Both the position numbers and the translations under genes were made by a program. The notes beneath the pieces are model-generated. The model was not told the DNA's origin, ran no database searches, and worked only from the letters and a program-made list of their open reading frames with translations. A DNA stretch of 64,000 nt from Acanthacorydalis orientalis (lineage: Eukaryota; Arthropoda; Insecta; Megaloptera; Corydalidae): positions 39,362,996-39,426,995 of the forward strand of contig CM068313.1 of the NCBI GenBank assembly GCA_034766995.1, read 5' to 3'. Below are positions 1 through 11,830 of the stretch, one piece after another (the stretch's first letter is position 1; every line of letters starts with the position of its first letter).

Positions 1-121
1 AAATTTGAAGGTCATAAACCGTAATTATGTTTCTGCCAACCTAATAGATACATTGTATAAAATTGTATATCACTATCGTTTTAAAAAGAAACATTTTCAA
101 ATGTGTATTCAAAATTCCATG

Positions 122-175
<54 letters not shown>

Positions 176-527
176 CTTGATATAAAAAAGGTTTATGTGA
201 ATTATTATTAATAATTATCAAAGACAGAACTGAAAAGTAAATTTTATCAAAACAATGTTTAAATGAAATGCACTGACAAGAACGAATTTTAAAAAATATA
301 AAACTCCAGTATTCAGTTTCGAAATATATTCTCATTCTTATTCTTTCTTTGATAACAGAAAATATTTTTTAAAATATTATCCACATAAATCACAGCATAG
401 AAATTCATCAAAAATATAGTTTTTTCTATACTCGTTGTTTAAATATCACTGATAAACGGATGAAAATACAAACCCGCCTATGTGTAGTAATACGTAAATA
501 GAAGTAATGACTGTCGGCACAAGCCAA

Positions 528-540
528 AGCTGAGTCAGCA
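528..540. promoter_or_regulatory. Maf recognition element / AP-1-like palindrome
   Basis: The sequence AGCTGAGTCAGCA is a near-exact match (12 of 13) to the Maf recognition element consensus TGCTGAGTCAGCA and contains a perfect AP-1 core, TGAGTCA. It lies in a short island (about 490-620) that is less AT-rich than its surroundings. Binding by a small Maf/CNC or AP-1 factor is inferred from the consensus only. A 13-base match in 64 kb is suggestive, not proof. Confidence 0.35.
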
Positions 541-2972
541 TTCTTCCTGTGTTTAGCAGCCGATTTATATTTTAACATTTGAATCTCAATGCCAATCTCT
601 CGAAAACGATTACTGTGAACGATTTTAACAAAAGAGATCAATAATTATTGAAGCTTCATTTATATTAGTTTACAATACTAAATTATAATATTTAACTTTA
701 TGAGTGAGTTAATCTTTAATACGCGCATTAAAGTTAAAATAAGAACCACACCTAGAAAAATTAAATAAATGCGTGCATAAAAACAGTTCATTCATTCTTA
801 AATGAAATTATTCTTAAATTATCCATCGGTAAAAGTTACATTACGAAAATCTATTCATCGAATCCAGTATTGTAAAAAAGAATACACAACGTCTTTAAAT
901 TACAAAAAATGTATGCCTATAAAAGCAAAACAAAACATGAATATTTCTTACTGTTTTCAAAAATATCAGAAATTTCACTACCTTTATTTTAATTTATGAA
1001 AAATAGATCATATAAACTATAATTTTGTTCTCATTAACCATTATTTACATTTCTGTTGCCTAACTAATTCAAAGCTGTAGATATATTTTCCTTATATTAT
1101 AAATCATGCTAATTAATTTATCCAAATATAAAAATTAAATTAAAAGAAACAATAAATGATTTTTTTATTTTCTAATCAATGAAAACGTATCAATTTTATT
1201 AAAACAGATAATGCCATTCTGTTATATTTATAAAAAAATAGAACATACAAAATCACCTACGATTACCAATGAAAATAGGAAATATAATTTTTCAGAAGAA
1301 TAATGAAATTAACGTTCATTTCTAAATAATTAAAATTCCATCTCAATTTTACTAACTTGATGGTTTTTAAATTATGAGATATTTTTGTGATATTTGTCTA
1401 CATAAAGATATAATATCAGAATATTTTTGAGAATTGCATAAAAATTGCATTTTTTCAATTCTGCAACTTTTTGTCTGCTACTAAAATATAAAAAAATATA
1501 TCTAATTCAAAAAACATAATAATGTCTAATGTCTATTCAATAAATTCTATATTTTGTTCATTTCTTTTTTTTGATACGAGATTATTAAATTTCTTTCAGC
1601 TCGGTCAATAATTCTAGACAAATGAATTTATGTTTCGTTTATATTTTAAAACGTTTATGAATATTACTGTATCGGATTTAAAAATAAAAGAAAATATTTT
1701 GTTTTGTACATTCTGAAAATTAATTGATAAAAATAATATTTCAATTTCAATTTACATTACTTACACCGACCCAAACACAGAAAATTCAAACAAAATTGCG
1801 CCTTTAAACCCGAAATACCTATCCATCCAAATAGAAGTTTAAGGCACACAAGAAAAATATGAACACTTTCATGTGTCTTTTTAGAAATCAATTTATATAT
1901 ATATATATATATATATATAAATCGATATGTGTATATATATATATAATAATAATAATAAATTGGAATAACATAAAATTATTTTAATATGTCGTATTTTTCA
2001 AATTTTAAAATAATATGAATAAATATGTTAAATTGTGACTTAATAAATGAATGGTATATATTATTTTCCGATTTGCAATTTTCTACTATTTTATCATAAT
2101 CAATATATTTGACATAATAATTTTATTAACAGCAGATTCAATTCCAAAAATAAATGTGTAAATTAAAATTTATGATTAAAATGCTATTTCTATCATCGAC
2201 GAAGAATACGATAATCAAATTTAAAACAAAATTCTATGCCTTAATTTAAAAATTAATGGAAGCTCTTAATTAATGTTAATTTTAAAAATAATGGAAGCTC
2301 TTAGCTGCATTGTATATGATAAAACAATAATAATTTAATGAGTGTGGTATGACTTTAATGAAGACAACAGAATGATGATAAATTCTAAATTTTCTTCTTT
2401 TTAAATCCAACTACGTTTCAACGAAAAAAGTATCTCAAAAATCTGTTATATATATATATATATATATACATATAAATATACAAATTATTTCTAGATGCAT
2501 CGCTAAATACACAAAGAACACATTTTAAAATACTTAAAGTTAAGAAGTCGAGTTAAATCTGAAATAAGGTAATCCCTCTTTTAATATAAATATTTCTAAC
2601 GCTGTTAAGGTGACAAACTCTTCAACAAAGAATTTTCCATTATTTAAAAGATACAGAAGATTATTTGTCTTAAATAAATAATTATTTAAAATTTTGCAGA
2701 AGCTCTGAAGCTTTTTTAATAATAATGGATTGCTAATAGGAAAAGCTTCTTCATGAAATATTTAATTTTACTATTTTAGAATTTTTAATTAATATCAAAA
2801 TTAATTTCTTGTTTATCAATATAATTTTTTTATCTACAAATTAATTTCTGTCTGTATCAATACTGTTTATTGTCTCTATCATTTATGTTTGTTAAAACTA
2901 ACATATAAATAGTACAACTTATAAAAAAAAACTAAATTTTAACGAATACAATGTTTAATGTCCCTCTCCCTA

Positions 2973-2977
<5 letters not shown>

Positions 2978-3065
<88 letters not shown>
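2978..3065. repeat. (TA)n microsatellite, about 88 bp
   Basis: A nearly pure TA run with a single TAAATA interruption near 3036. It is one of the longer simple arrays in the first 5 kb. Confidence 0.95.
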
Positions 3066-3068
<3 letters not shown>

Positions 3069-3284
3069 GAGATAAAGAATGATTGTAACCTTTTAGACAA
3101 TAGATATTTCAGATAATATATCGATAAATAAATATATGCTAAAATATTTTAATTTTGTCTCTAATAGAAACTATTAAAGACAGATTTTAATGGTGATATT
3201 ATTAATAAAATATTTTAGTTAATAAAATTAAAAATAATATTATATTTATACACAAAACAAAGGTTCATAGACTTTCATTCATAA

Positions 3285-4009
3285 AAACGGCGAACACGTT
3301 TATTTCTCTATCGCATACTTAAGATTCGTAAAATGCATCTCGTCCTTAGACGATGCACGCGGACATTTGTATTCTTTTACAATCGTTCACATTTTTTTCA
3401 CTAGTATATTTTCATTAACGTAAGCGTTAAATCACATGTTGTCTTATAACAAGAACTTGATCTATATTTTTCAATCAGTGATTGATTTAAATCGAATACG
3501 AATCAATACTCTTGATGCGTTTGTTTTCGTCATCCGACGGGTTTTTCTAAATATATTTAATTTGTAACAATCTCGAAATAAATTATCAATTACAATTAGT
3601 TAATCTGTATCATCAATGTCTAGACGAAACTGAGAAAAAATGATCGACCACCTGTCATTCATTCTGTTCTTTATATACTGATCTCCATATATATGTAATT
3701 TGTTTATAAAATAATCAAAAAAACATTTAAAAAATATGTATTTGGCAATTAAAGCTTGAAAATATATTTCAAATTTCGGACATTGTCTTTAAGTATTTAA
3801 AATAAAACATTGAAAAGCCCGGTGCAATCATTAAATAAGTAAAGACCGCAAATATATTTCTCAGAACTTGACTAAAAAATATTTTTTTAGTTAAATCATT
3901 TTAAAATTATTTTAGGACTGAAATGATATTAAATTTTAAATCCACTACTGTTTCATAATATAATTATTATTATTTTTGATTCAAATTTATAGTATTTTAA
4001 TCAATTATT
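3285..4009. other. Spacer with a weak CpG-containing island
   Basis: Between 3285 and 3660 the sequence is less AT-rich and contains scattered CpG, for example around 3290-3370 and 3520-3545. No reading frame, splice pattern or motif set identifies it. The remainder to 4009 is featureless A/T-rich DNA. Confidence 0.4.
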
Positions 4010-4200
4010 AGGTGTACAAATTAATTCGTTGCCTTTTTTAGATAAAATTAATGTTTATAGAAAAATAGATTACATTTCAGTTCTCAAAATATCACCCATT
4101 AATAATATAACTTTAATCCATCTATCGGATAACTGACGAATCCCTTATCGAAAAAAATGGCGGATTTGGGTGATCAATTTATTACGTTTTAGAAAAATAC
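4010..4200 (-). mobile_element. mariner-like transposon, 3' end fragment
   Basis: Read on the minus strand, 4100-4152 encodes FDKGIRQLSDRWIKVI. This matches the C-terminal block of mariner transposases (Gly-Ile, then Leu-Pro-Glu-Arg-Trp, then Lys-Val, then a Gly-Asn/Glu-Tyr ending). Downstream on that strand the sequence ends in a terminus beginning GGTGTACAAATTAATTCG near 4010, which resembles the GGTGTACAA start of mauritiana-type mariner inverted repeats. The rest of the transposase and the other terminus are missing, so this is a dead 3' relic. The subfamily is a guess; the mariner assignment rests on one protein block plus the terminus. Confidence 0.6.
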
Positions 4201-4593
4201 AAATGCAAAGCATTTTCATTTGTTTCACAACAAATTTAATGTTAATTATCTTCTTATTTACAATAAGTAATTTTGTTGCAGTTAAAATTTAATTTACCAC
4301 TGTTAATTTTTATTTGCAATTTAATTTAAGAAATATTTCAATATCATTTTCGTACAAATTTATTGATTAATTTTATATTCATACACAACACTAATAAACA
4401 AATGTATATATATATATATATATATCTGTGTATCTGTATAAATTTTATTATTAATTTAATGTCCATTGACTCTCAATTGAAAACTTTCCTCAAACCACTA
4501 TGTCCCATTCATCATTTATTAACACAAATAAGAATATTATCAAAAATTAAATTATATTAATTATAGCCCAAATATATATATATATATATATAT

Positions 4594-4650
<57 letters not shown>

Positions 4651-4999
4651 TTTAATTGGCCCATATTTAAAAAAAAAACTCATTATATATTGAATTTCAA
4701 TTTTAAATATTCCTGAATGGTGAAAATACTCATTACAGTGTTAATAAAAACGCTGAAAATATTAAATGCTATTTTATAAATATAAATGATTAAAAATTCT
4801 TAAAAAGATAGATTGTTTTTCAATAATTGTTCTTTTTATACACAAAAAGAGGTAAAAAGAAAACGGTGGTTGTGCAACAACTTTTTTTTAAGTGAAACTA
4901 ATGATATAAATATAAAGTGGAAAAAAGTAGAAAACCCGGACGTAAATTCCAATTTCAAAAAATAAACTAGCACCCAAAAACAAAACACGATTTGTGTTT
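4201..4999. other. AT-rich spacer
   Basis: Apart from the TA microsatellites (4402-4425, 4571-4647) nothing is recognisable. The 65-codon frame starting at 4363 reads through a TA tract and is not considered a gene. Confidence 0.55.
4571..4647. repeat. compound (TA)n microsatellite
   Basis: Two TA runs split by a short CAAATA interruption near 4595. A shorter (TA)n tract lies at about 4402-4425. Confidence 0.9.
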
Positions 5000-5320
5000 A
5001 ATTTCCCACGCCCTCTCGATCGTACCGGAAACAAAATAAAACACAAAACTTGAACGAAGTAAAAACCAACAAACCATTATTTAACGAAAAAAGTGTTGAG
5101 AAATCATTCATTAACACACCTCCGTTTTGTTTCATATGTCTTAGTAGTTTGAAAAGAGAGGAAAAAACTGTATAGTGTACAAATAAGTTTGTCTGTGTGT
5201 GCGGCGTTTTCGCATGAATAGCCCTGGTGTCGCGCTAAATGCCTCGGTAGCCGATACGCCCTCGATTCGTAAGATTATCCATCCATGAAAAACGCTACCG
5301 AGTTGAAAATCTGACCGCGG

Positions 5321-5332
5321 TGACGTCACGTG
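5321..5332. promoter_or_regulatory. overlapping CRE and E-box
   Basis: TGACGTCACGTG: a perfect cAMP-response element palindrome (CREB/ATF consensus) sharing four bases with a CACGTG E-box (Myc/Max, USF, CLOCK/CYCLE class). It lies 20-30 bases upstream of AAGATGGCGAC. Binding is inferred from the consensus. Confidence 0.5.
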
Positions 5333-5347
5333 ACAGCGAGGCACAAC

Positions 5348-5368
5348 AAGATGGCGACCACACAATAG
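5348..5368 (+). promoter_or_regulatory. YY1/Pho-type site that is also a 5-codon upstream ORF
   Basis: AAGATGGCGAC at 5348-5358 fits the YY1 family consensus (AAGATGGCGGC type). The ATG inside it opens a frame Met-Ala-Thr-Thr-Gln and stops at 5366-5368. If the region is transcribed rightward this would be a minimal upstream ORF. Confidence 0.4.
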
Positions 5369-5542
5369 TCTGCGTGGGTGGAGCCATCATTCGCGACTGT
5401 CATTTCCGGTGTGGGTACGGTGAATGGATTGTAAACTATCTGGTGGGATTTGATGAGATCAGGGGAAGTGATTCTATAATTTCGTGAATGGAGATTTTAT
5501 ATTCAATTATCATTTTAACAACGGTCTTGTATTTTCGGAATT

Positions 5543-5735
5543 TATTACACTCATCTGGAACATGTTACGGTTTTTTTATTGTAATTCAGAAAATGTTTTA
5601 ATTCGCATCGAAAAGGGTAGCATAAATAATCAGACTTGGCAATTAACACACGAAAAACTCTTTAATTTATGAAATATTCGTACATATATTAAAAATTAAC
5701 GAAACTTTAATGTACATCTCTACAATCCATAATTT

Positions 5736-5739
<4 letters not shown>
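5543..5739. repeat. dispersed repeat pair A, copy 1
   Basis: About 195 bp, near-identical to 38779-38976 in the same orientation. By eye I count seven or eight substitutions and one T-run indel. The match starts at TTACACTCATCTGGAACATG and ends where a (TA)n tract begins. No terminal inverted repeats, poly-A tail or coding potential are evident. The segment lies directly downstream of the 5000-5480 island and may be part of its transcript or an unrelated insertion. A 62-codon frame (5484-5672) overlaps it but has no recognisable domain. Confidence 0.85.
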
Positions 5740-5779
<40 letters not shown>

Positions 5780-5941
5780 AATTCATACACTACGCCATAT
5801 GAAATTTCATCAGTTTTTAAGGACAAATTATAATAAATCTGTACAAAAAAAAACATTATATTTTACTAGAAACAATAGTACCAACTAGTAGTAGATACTA
5901 GAAATTATACACACACACTCAAATATAACTCATATACCCCC

Positions 5942-6011
<70 letters not shown>

Positions 6012-6030
6012 GTGTGAATGTGTATATGTG
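5739..6030. repeat. microsatellites: (TA)n at 5739-5776 and 5945-6030
   Basis: The first tract borders repeat-pair A copy 1. The second is a compound TA array with a CATA interruption near 5974 that passes into TG-rich sequence (TTTGTGTGTG), a TA-to-TG transition seen at several other tracts in the window. Confidence 0.9.
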
Positions 6031-7266
6031 GTATATATGTGCATTCAAATCGTCTTCTCTCTCCTTACATACTACTTAATTTCATCATTACAGTTAAAGT
6101 TCTCTAATTTTTCTACTTGGGTGCTTTAATGCCTTATTATAAAGTTAGAAAAAAATATGATCTAGTTTTTTTCATCGTTTTTATCTAAGAAAATAATAAA
6201 TGCTTTTGTATTTTATGTTCTTGCTTTCACATATGCACGATTATGATAATTATTATTACCATCTATATTACAGCGCCTAAACAACGAATATTCTATTAAT
6301 CTAGTAGTACATTTTAATTTTTTGTTAAAATAAGAATTTCATTTGATGATTAATTGTAAAGTGTTGAATATTTTATTGGATGATTAAAAAAATATTTTTC
6401 TAGTTACAATTTAAAAATAGCATATTTGAACATATTTTTAAAAAAATTGAAATAAAAACAATTTTATTATTTTTTGTGTAATTCAATTTTGTGTAATTTA
6501 ATTCAAGTTTAAAGTAAAGACTAAAGTAGTCATGTGTGAATTATTTTTTTATATTAATTTTCAATGAATAGTCCGTATTCAAGTAAATTTGTTGTTTAAT
6601 TTTATACTAAGTTTATTAATCAACAAGTATCACTCAATAATGATAAATTTTAAAACAAATAGATGATAACAATACTTAAAATTATTTACAAATTCAAAAC
6701 AAATGCGTTATTAGTTAAATATACAATCAATAATATTAAGTTCAATCTTAACGTTTAGTAAAACTTCTTAAGACAATATTTCTTTTTAAATAATCCAACA
6801 TAGACCTTGTATATTATAAAACGATTTACTAATATTATTTTTCACTACAAATTCACAAAATTTACATTCTTCCCAGTGGTTCGTTTTGAAAATAAGTTTA
6901 TAAAGGCACGTATTTTATCACTCTTCTATATAGAACATAATCTAATTAATTTTATTGAAAATTGCAAAAAAATAATAGAAATTATTCAAATCCGCACAGT
7001 GCCAACATTGTAAAATGTTTCTTTTATTATATATCTTTTATTGACTTAAAACCGAATTTTATTACTTAATTCAACTAAAAACAAAAATAACAGCAATATA
7101 AAATTAGAAAGTGATAGATTTTCAAATGTTCACACAATTTCTTTTATGTACTTTAATCAATCGTGCATTTTTTTCTTAAACAAGTGTTTTTCTTACTTAA
7201 AAGTTTAATGACACTTCTTATGACGTTTCTAATAATAAAAACGAAATAAATTTAAACAATATACTT

Positions 7267-7302
<36 letters not shown>

Positions 7303-8819
7303 TACTTATTTTAAATTGCATTATTTCTTAATAACAAAAAGTATAGAATAGTAAAGTTACATATAAAATATTTGTTTAATAACGTAAAACGTCAAAGGAA
7401 ATAAGATCTAATGAAAAACTTTTTACTATTTTTAAAGCAGTTTCACTGCATATAACATAAATGACTTTAACGATGATCTTAAACTTCACTATAATATGAA
7501 ATCGATATTTTTATTTGCATATTAACTATTAAAAACTTTACATGTACCATAAAGGCCGCATGATGGGATTTAGTGGTAAGATTTATTAACTTTAAACTAA
7601 AATATTTGAAATATAACTTTACAAACTTTAAAATTATTCATTGTACTATTAAAATTAATTTCATTTCAATTTAAGTAGAAATAGAAATATTGTGTTTAAA
7701 ACGTATGATAATTCAAACATATAATGTGTTTAGCTGATCAAGAATTACTAATTATTATTACATTACAACTGAATTATGTCGTTAAGTATCTAGCACCGAA
7801 TCAAATAATTTCCACGTATTCGAAATTCAGTTGTAATCTGTTAATTTTTATTACATAAAAAAATGTTCATTATAGTAATTAAAATTTAGCCGAAATAAAT
7901 TTATTGATTGCTGATTAATCGTTTATTATATTAACAGACACGTTTCAGGATACATGATCTTTACATATAAAATAAAATTATACTAAATAATATTTATCAG
8001 AATTCAGAATTTTAGGTTCTAGAAATATTCGTTACGCATTAAAAATTGTATTCATTTAAATAAATATTTCACGCAAAAAACTAAATGTATTATACATGAA
8101 ATTGTCTATCACATATTATATTCTTTGAAATCTTATTTATCATTTAATTAAATCTTATTTATGATTTAAGTGAAATAGTTTCGACAAGTTCTGCAGGATT
8201 TAAAACTATGTACGTACTGCATTACTTTTTTTAATTTTATTCAAGGAACAAAGTCCTAACTGAAAATAGTTTTTGTAAATAGTTATTCGTATGTAACCGA
8301 TATAAAAAATAATCTGTACAAATAAAATTAATTTTAAATATATATATATACAAATGACAACCGGATATTTATACCAACAGAATCAAAGAGAATTAGTTTT
8401 AAAATTGAGTTGAATTACTGTTTTCTAAGTGTAATATTATTACAATATTAATTATCTATTATTTTTTATACAATTGGGGTGAAATTCAAATTTACTGTGG
8501 AAATTTTCATCTTTTTTTAATTTAGGTCTAATGAAAAAAAAAATATATCCAAGAGATTTCGATAAAACACCGTGAGATAAATAAATATTTTTGTGCTAAT
8601 TGGAAAAAAACATATAACATGCATAAATAACATAGAGCTGTGCTCATTATTTTAATCCATAAATATCTATTTCGATAGATTATACAACATCTAATTCATC
8701 TTGTCTGTTTTCATTTGTGATCATTTTCCTCACAGTATACATAACAAAAGAAATAATTAACTTTCTAGAGAAAAGTAATTTGTGCTATAGACTTATCACA
8801 TTAACAAATCTAACAATTA
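6031..8819. other. AT-rich spacer without a recognisable gene
   Basis: Contains (TA)n at about 7272-7298 and 8338-8350 and a short tandem near 8130-8170 (AAATCTTATTTATCATTTAA followed by a diverged copy). The 68-codon frame at 6807-7013 is A/T-biased with no recognisable motif. Nothing else is visible. Confidence 0.6.
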
Positions 8820-9130
8820 CTGAAAACCAGTGCGCAGTACGTAGTAGCTTAGTTGTTGCAGTTAATTAGTGACGTGTGCTCGCCTTTCATTTATTTGTTA
8901 ATGATTATCGCGAATACAGGTGCTTATGGAGCAGTCGACACGTAGCACGAGCTACACAGTGAACAATTAGCTCCAGACCAGTGACCACGGTGAAATCACA
9001 CATTCATAGACACTAATCATACCAGAAATCATAACGAACCGGAAGATGCGAACTTGTCGAGGATGCACTATAGCAAATTAAATTCTTAAATATATACTGA
9101 CGAGACGGCTGTTACGTAACGGATATACCA
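8820..9130. promoter_or_regulatory. CpG-containing island, candidate regulatory element
   Basis: Markedly less AT-rich than its flanks. It includes TGACGTGT (CRE-half type) near 8870 and ACCGGAAGAT (ETS-type) at 9038-9047. No long reading frame is present on either strand. It could be an enhancer, an untranslated exon or simply a conserved non-coding block; the sequence alone cannot decide. Confidence 0.35.
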
Positions 9131-9232
9131 CTCGGTGGACGAACTAAATTCAGATTAACAACAGTATAAATAATTAGATACATCCGTAGTAATTACAAGT
9201 GGTGAATTCAAACTATTCTCTGGAAATAACAT

Positions 9233-9274
<42 letters not shown>

Positions 9275-10263
9275 ATATATTCTTAAGTACATATTTAAAT
9301 TTCCTTTAAATATCAAAACTGAAAACAACTAAGTAAACATTTTTAACTTCATACATTATTACGTCTACTATTCTTGCATTATTTATTTCTTCTGCATTTC
9401 TAGTTTTTTCATAAATTTTATTTATATTTTTTGACATATTTTATACCAAAAAAATATATTTAATTACATTATAAAAGTTAACTTTTTTAAAAATTATATT
9501 CTTAATTTTTAGAACTGAAAAAGTTTAATTTTATAGAAAATTCTTTTCGAATAACATGCCAATTCATGATCTAAATTCATTTTATTTAAACTTTAAACTG
9601 ATATTATTCTATACTCACGAATACATTCACACATACACACAGACATATATATATATATATATATAATGGAAATAATAAACACATTAGATCAAAGCAGAAT
9701 ATATTACGGTTTCATTATCATCATTCGCTTTGCGCCACGTTTCATTAAAAAAGTAATTATCTTTAATCGTTCAAAAAATTAAATATTATTATGATTTATG
9801 TTATCAAATTAAAAAATATAAAAAGTTGGACTCATTAAATATTCAAAACAATTATTTTCTCAACAAAATAACACAATCCACATACATTTCCCTATTTAAA
9901 TTGAAAAAAGTTAAAAAAAACATGATAAAATTCAATCACAATTATTAATATTGAACTTGAATCACTACAACCAATGGATAGGAATTATAAATATTATTTT
10001 ATAAATTTAGTTCTTAGTTTATCATTGTTGTTTTACTGAAAGTATACTAATTTTTTTAATAATTTATTATCAACGAAAAATTTAATTATTATATATATAT
10101 ATATATATATATATGTGAGTGTGTGTATATACAGTGGTGGACGACAAGAGGCACTGGCAGTACTCAAAGAAAAAGGGAAAAAAACATTAGGAAACGAAAC
10201 AAAATCGTCGCGCAAAATGTTCCTATATACACAGAGAGATTAATAAAATCCTCTATCACTATT

Positions 10264-10266
<3 letters not shown>

Positions 10267-10314
<48 letters not shown>

Positions 10315-10332
10315 CAGGGAGACAGAGAGAGA
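10267..10332. repeat. compound (TA)n(GA)n microsatellite
   Basis: A TA run passes directly into GA repeats (10295 onward) ending in GACAGGGAGACAGAGAGAGA. The same TA-to-GA order, on one strand or the other, recurs at 35430-35470, 51263-51330 and 52269-52324. Confidence 0.9.
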
Positions 10333-10516
10333 TTAATGTAACCACGATTGAAGTAATTCAAGAGCTTTGAAAAAGAAAAGAAAAATGTATGTTCTTACTT
10401 AAATAAATTTTTATAATCACATAATGAATTTTATTGAATTCACATTAAAAAAATGTTATCCGTTCAACTCCCCTCTACTGAATAAATCCTGAGTGCACCA
10501 ATGTATTTTTACATAT

Positions 10517-10519
10517 ATT

Positions 10520-10561
<42 letters not shown>

Positions 10562-10568
10562 TACATAA

Positions 10569-10599
<31 letters not shown>

Positions 10600-10610
10600 T
10601 ATATACATAA

Positions 10611-10661
<51 letters not shown>
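10517..10661. repeat. compound TA array with a 42-bp higher-order repeat
   Basis: Within the TA array the variant TACATAAAT occurs at about 10562 and again at 10604. This gives a ~42-bp higher-order period and indicates that a segment of the array was duplicated as a unit. Confidence 0.8.
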
Positions 10662-10665
<4 letters not shown>

Positions 10666-10710
10666 TTATTTACATTTCTCGAATATTAATTAATAAAATT
10701 TTGAAACTCT

Positions 10711-10774
10711 AACCGTTAAAAGACATTTAACGGTTAAATTAGACAAATTAGACGGTTAAATTAGACAAATTTAT
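10711..10774. repeat. 10-bp inverted repeat plus 22-bp tandem repeat rich in MYB words
   Basis: AACCGTTAAA (10711-10720) and TTTAACGGTT (10726-10735) form perfect arms around a 5-base spacer. The second arm opens a 22-bp tandem duplication (unit starts CGGTTAAATTAGACAAATTA) covering 10731-10774. The words AACCGTT/AACGGTT fit the MYB consensus YAACKG. Whether this is a regulatory cluster or a slippage product is open. Confidence 0.6.
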
Positions 10775-11163
10775 ACTTAAAGTAATAGTTATGAAATTAG
10801 ATATGTTTTTATTATTCGTTTCAGTTATAGTTTGTCTACAAATGAAAAAGTACAAAATGTTATTATATTTTATACTGATTAACGTACATGTAGATCATAT
10901 GAAGCAAAATTAAAAAAAATACAAAGAATGGAAAAGTTTATTAGAACATTTACTTACAATATTAAAAAAGAACAACGTTTCATACTAATTATTTTTACAA
11001 AAACATAATTAGTTACAAATTAAAAACTAGTTTTTTGTATGCATTCTTAAAATATCAAAAAAAAGTAAATAATAAACATACAATCATCTACAAGGTGGAA
11101 ATAAGTACCAGAAGAAAACTTGATCTGTCGATGTTTGCCTTTTATTAAATATAATTTACCATG

Positions 11164-11164
<1 letters not shown>

Positions 11165-11198
<34 letters not shown>

Positions 11199-11209
11199 GA
11201 TATACATAC

Positions 11210-11242
<33 letters not shown>
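11165..11242. repeat. compound (TA)n microsatellite
   Basis: Two TA blocks separated by AATGATATACATACAT and a further TATGTA interruption. The 81-codon minus-strand frame crossing it is not a gene. Confidence 0.85.
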
Positions 11243-11243
<1 letters not shown>

Positions 11244-11596
11244 TCATGTAATAAAAGTACAAATTACATTCTTTTTGTAAACTGCAAATCATTTTAAAAA
11301 TCGCTGAAGAATAATATAACCTTTATTTAAATTAAGGAATTAATATCATAATGTAATGTTTTCAAATAGAAGTTCTTGCTAAATATTAAGAAAATTAAGT
11401 AGAATAATCCAACAAAAGTATGCAACATTATTTAGAACGTTTAATGCTTTAATGAACGCATTAATGTTTTCTGTGTAAGATAAAAATTACTTATTAGACT
11501 TAATGCTAACTTCACATACGATAATTACACACTAGTTTTATATATGTACATTAAACTAATAAAAAATATGTGTTTATGCTATAGACATATGTACAG

Positions 11597-11641
<45 letters not shown>

Positions 11642-11830
11642 TATACGTATACATACATACATTTTTAAGTAATTGTAACGAAAAACACTTAAATTTAAAA
11701 TATAAATGAGTTAATGATCAAAATAAATTCAATATATAATTTAAAACGTATTCATATTTATAATATGTGAATGCTTTAAGAATCCATTTAGAAAGATATA
11801 AATGATATAATTATTTAATGATATTATTAA

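Larger units (their letters stand above)
1..3284. other. AT-rich spacer without a recognisable gene
   Basis: No open frame here looks like a protein; the longest frames are A/T-biased or read through TA repeats. The stretch holds (TA)n tracts at about 123-173, 1893-1919, 1931-1944, 2446-2468 and 2978-3065. A local direct duplication at about 2247-2303 contains the word AATGGAAGCTCTTA twice. A Maf/AP-1-type palindrome at 528-540 is listed separately. Otherwise I see nothing. Confidence 0.6.
5000..5480 (+). promoter_or_regulatory. CpG-containing island, candidate promoter and 5' leader
   Basis: This is the clearest promoter-like island in the window: GC-rich, with many undepleted CpGs against a very AT-rich background. 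It contains a perfect CRE palindrome (TGACGTCA, 5321-5328) overlapping an E-box (CACGTG, 5327-5332). Next comes AAGATGGCGAC (5348-5358), the YY1/Pleiohomeotic-type word often found just downstream of transcription starts in the sense orientation. An ETS-like reverse site (TTTCCGG) lies near 5403. After the YY1-type word, ATG frames at 5351, 5424 and 5453 are all very short (5 to 9 codons), so any transcript would have a leader with upstream ORFs rather than a coding exon here. The plus-strand direction is inferred from the YY1-type orientation. The downstream gene is not visible within this window. Confidence 0.5.
9131..11830. other. AT-rich spacer with dense microsatellites
   Basis: TA tracts at about 9240-9280, 9646-9665, 10091-10114, 10267-10296, 10517-10661, 11165-11242 and 11600-11639. 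All frames over 60 codons here cross these arrays. A MYB-word hairpin and tandem repeat at 10711-10774 is listed separately. Confidence 0.6.
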
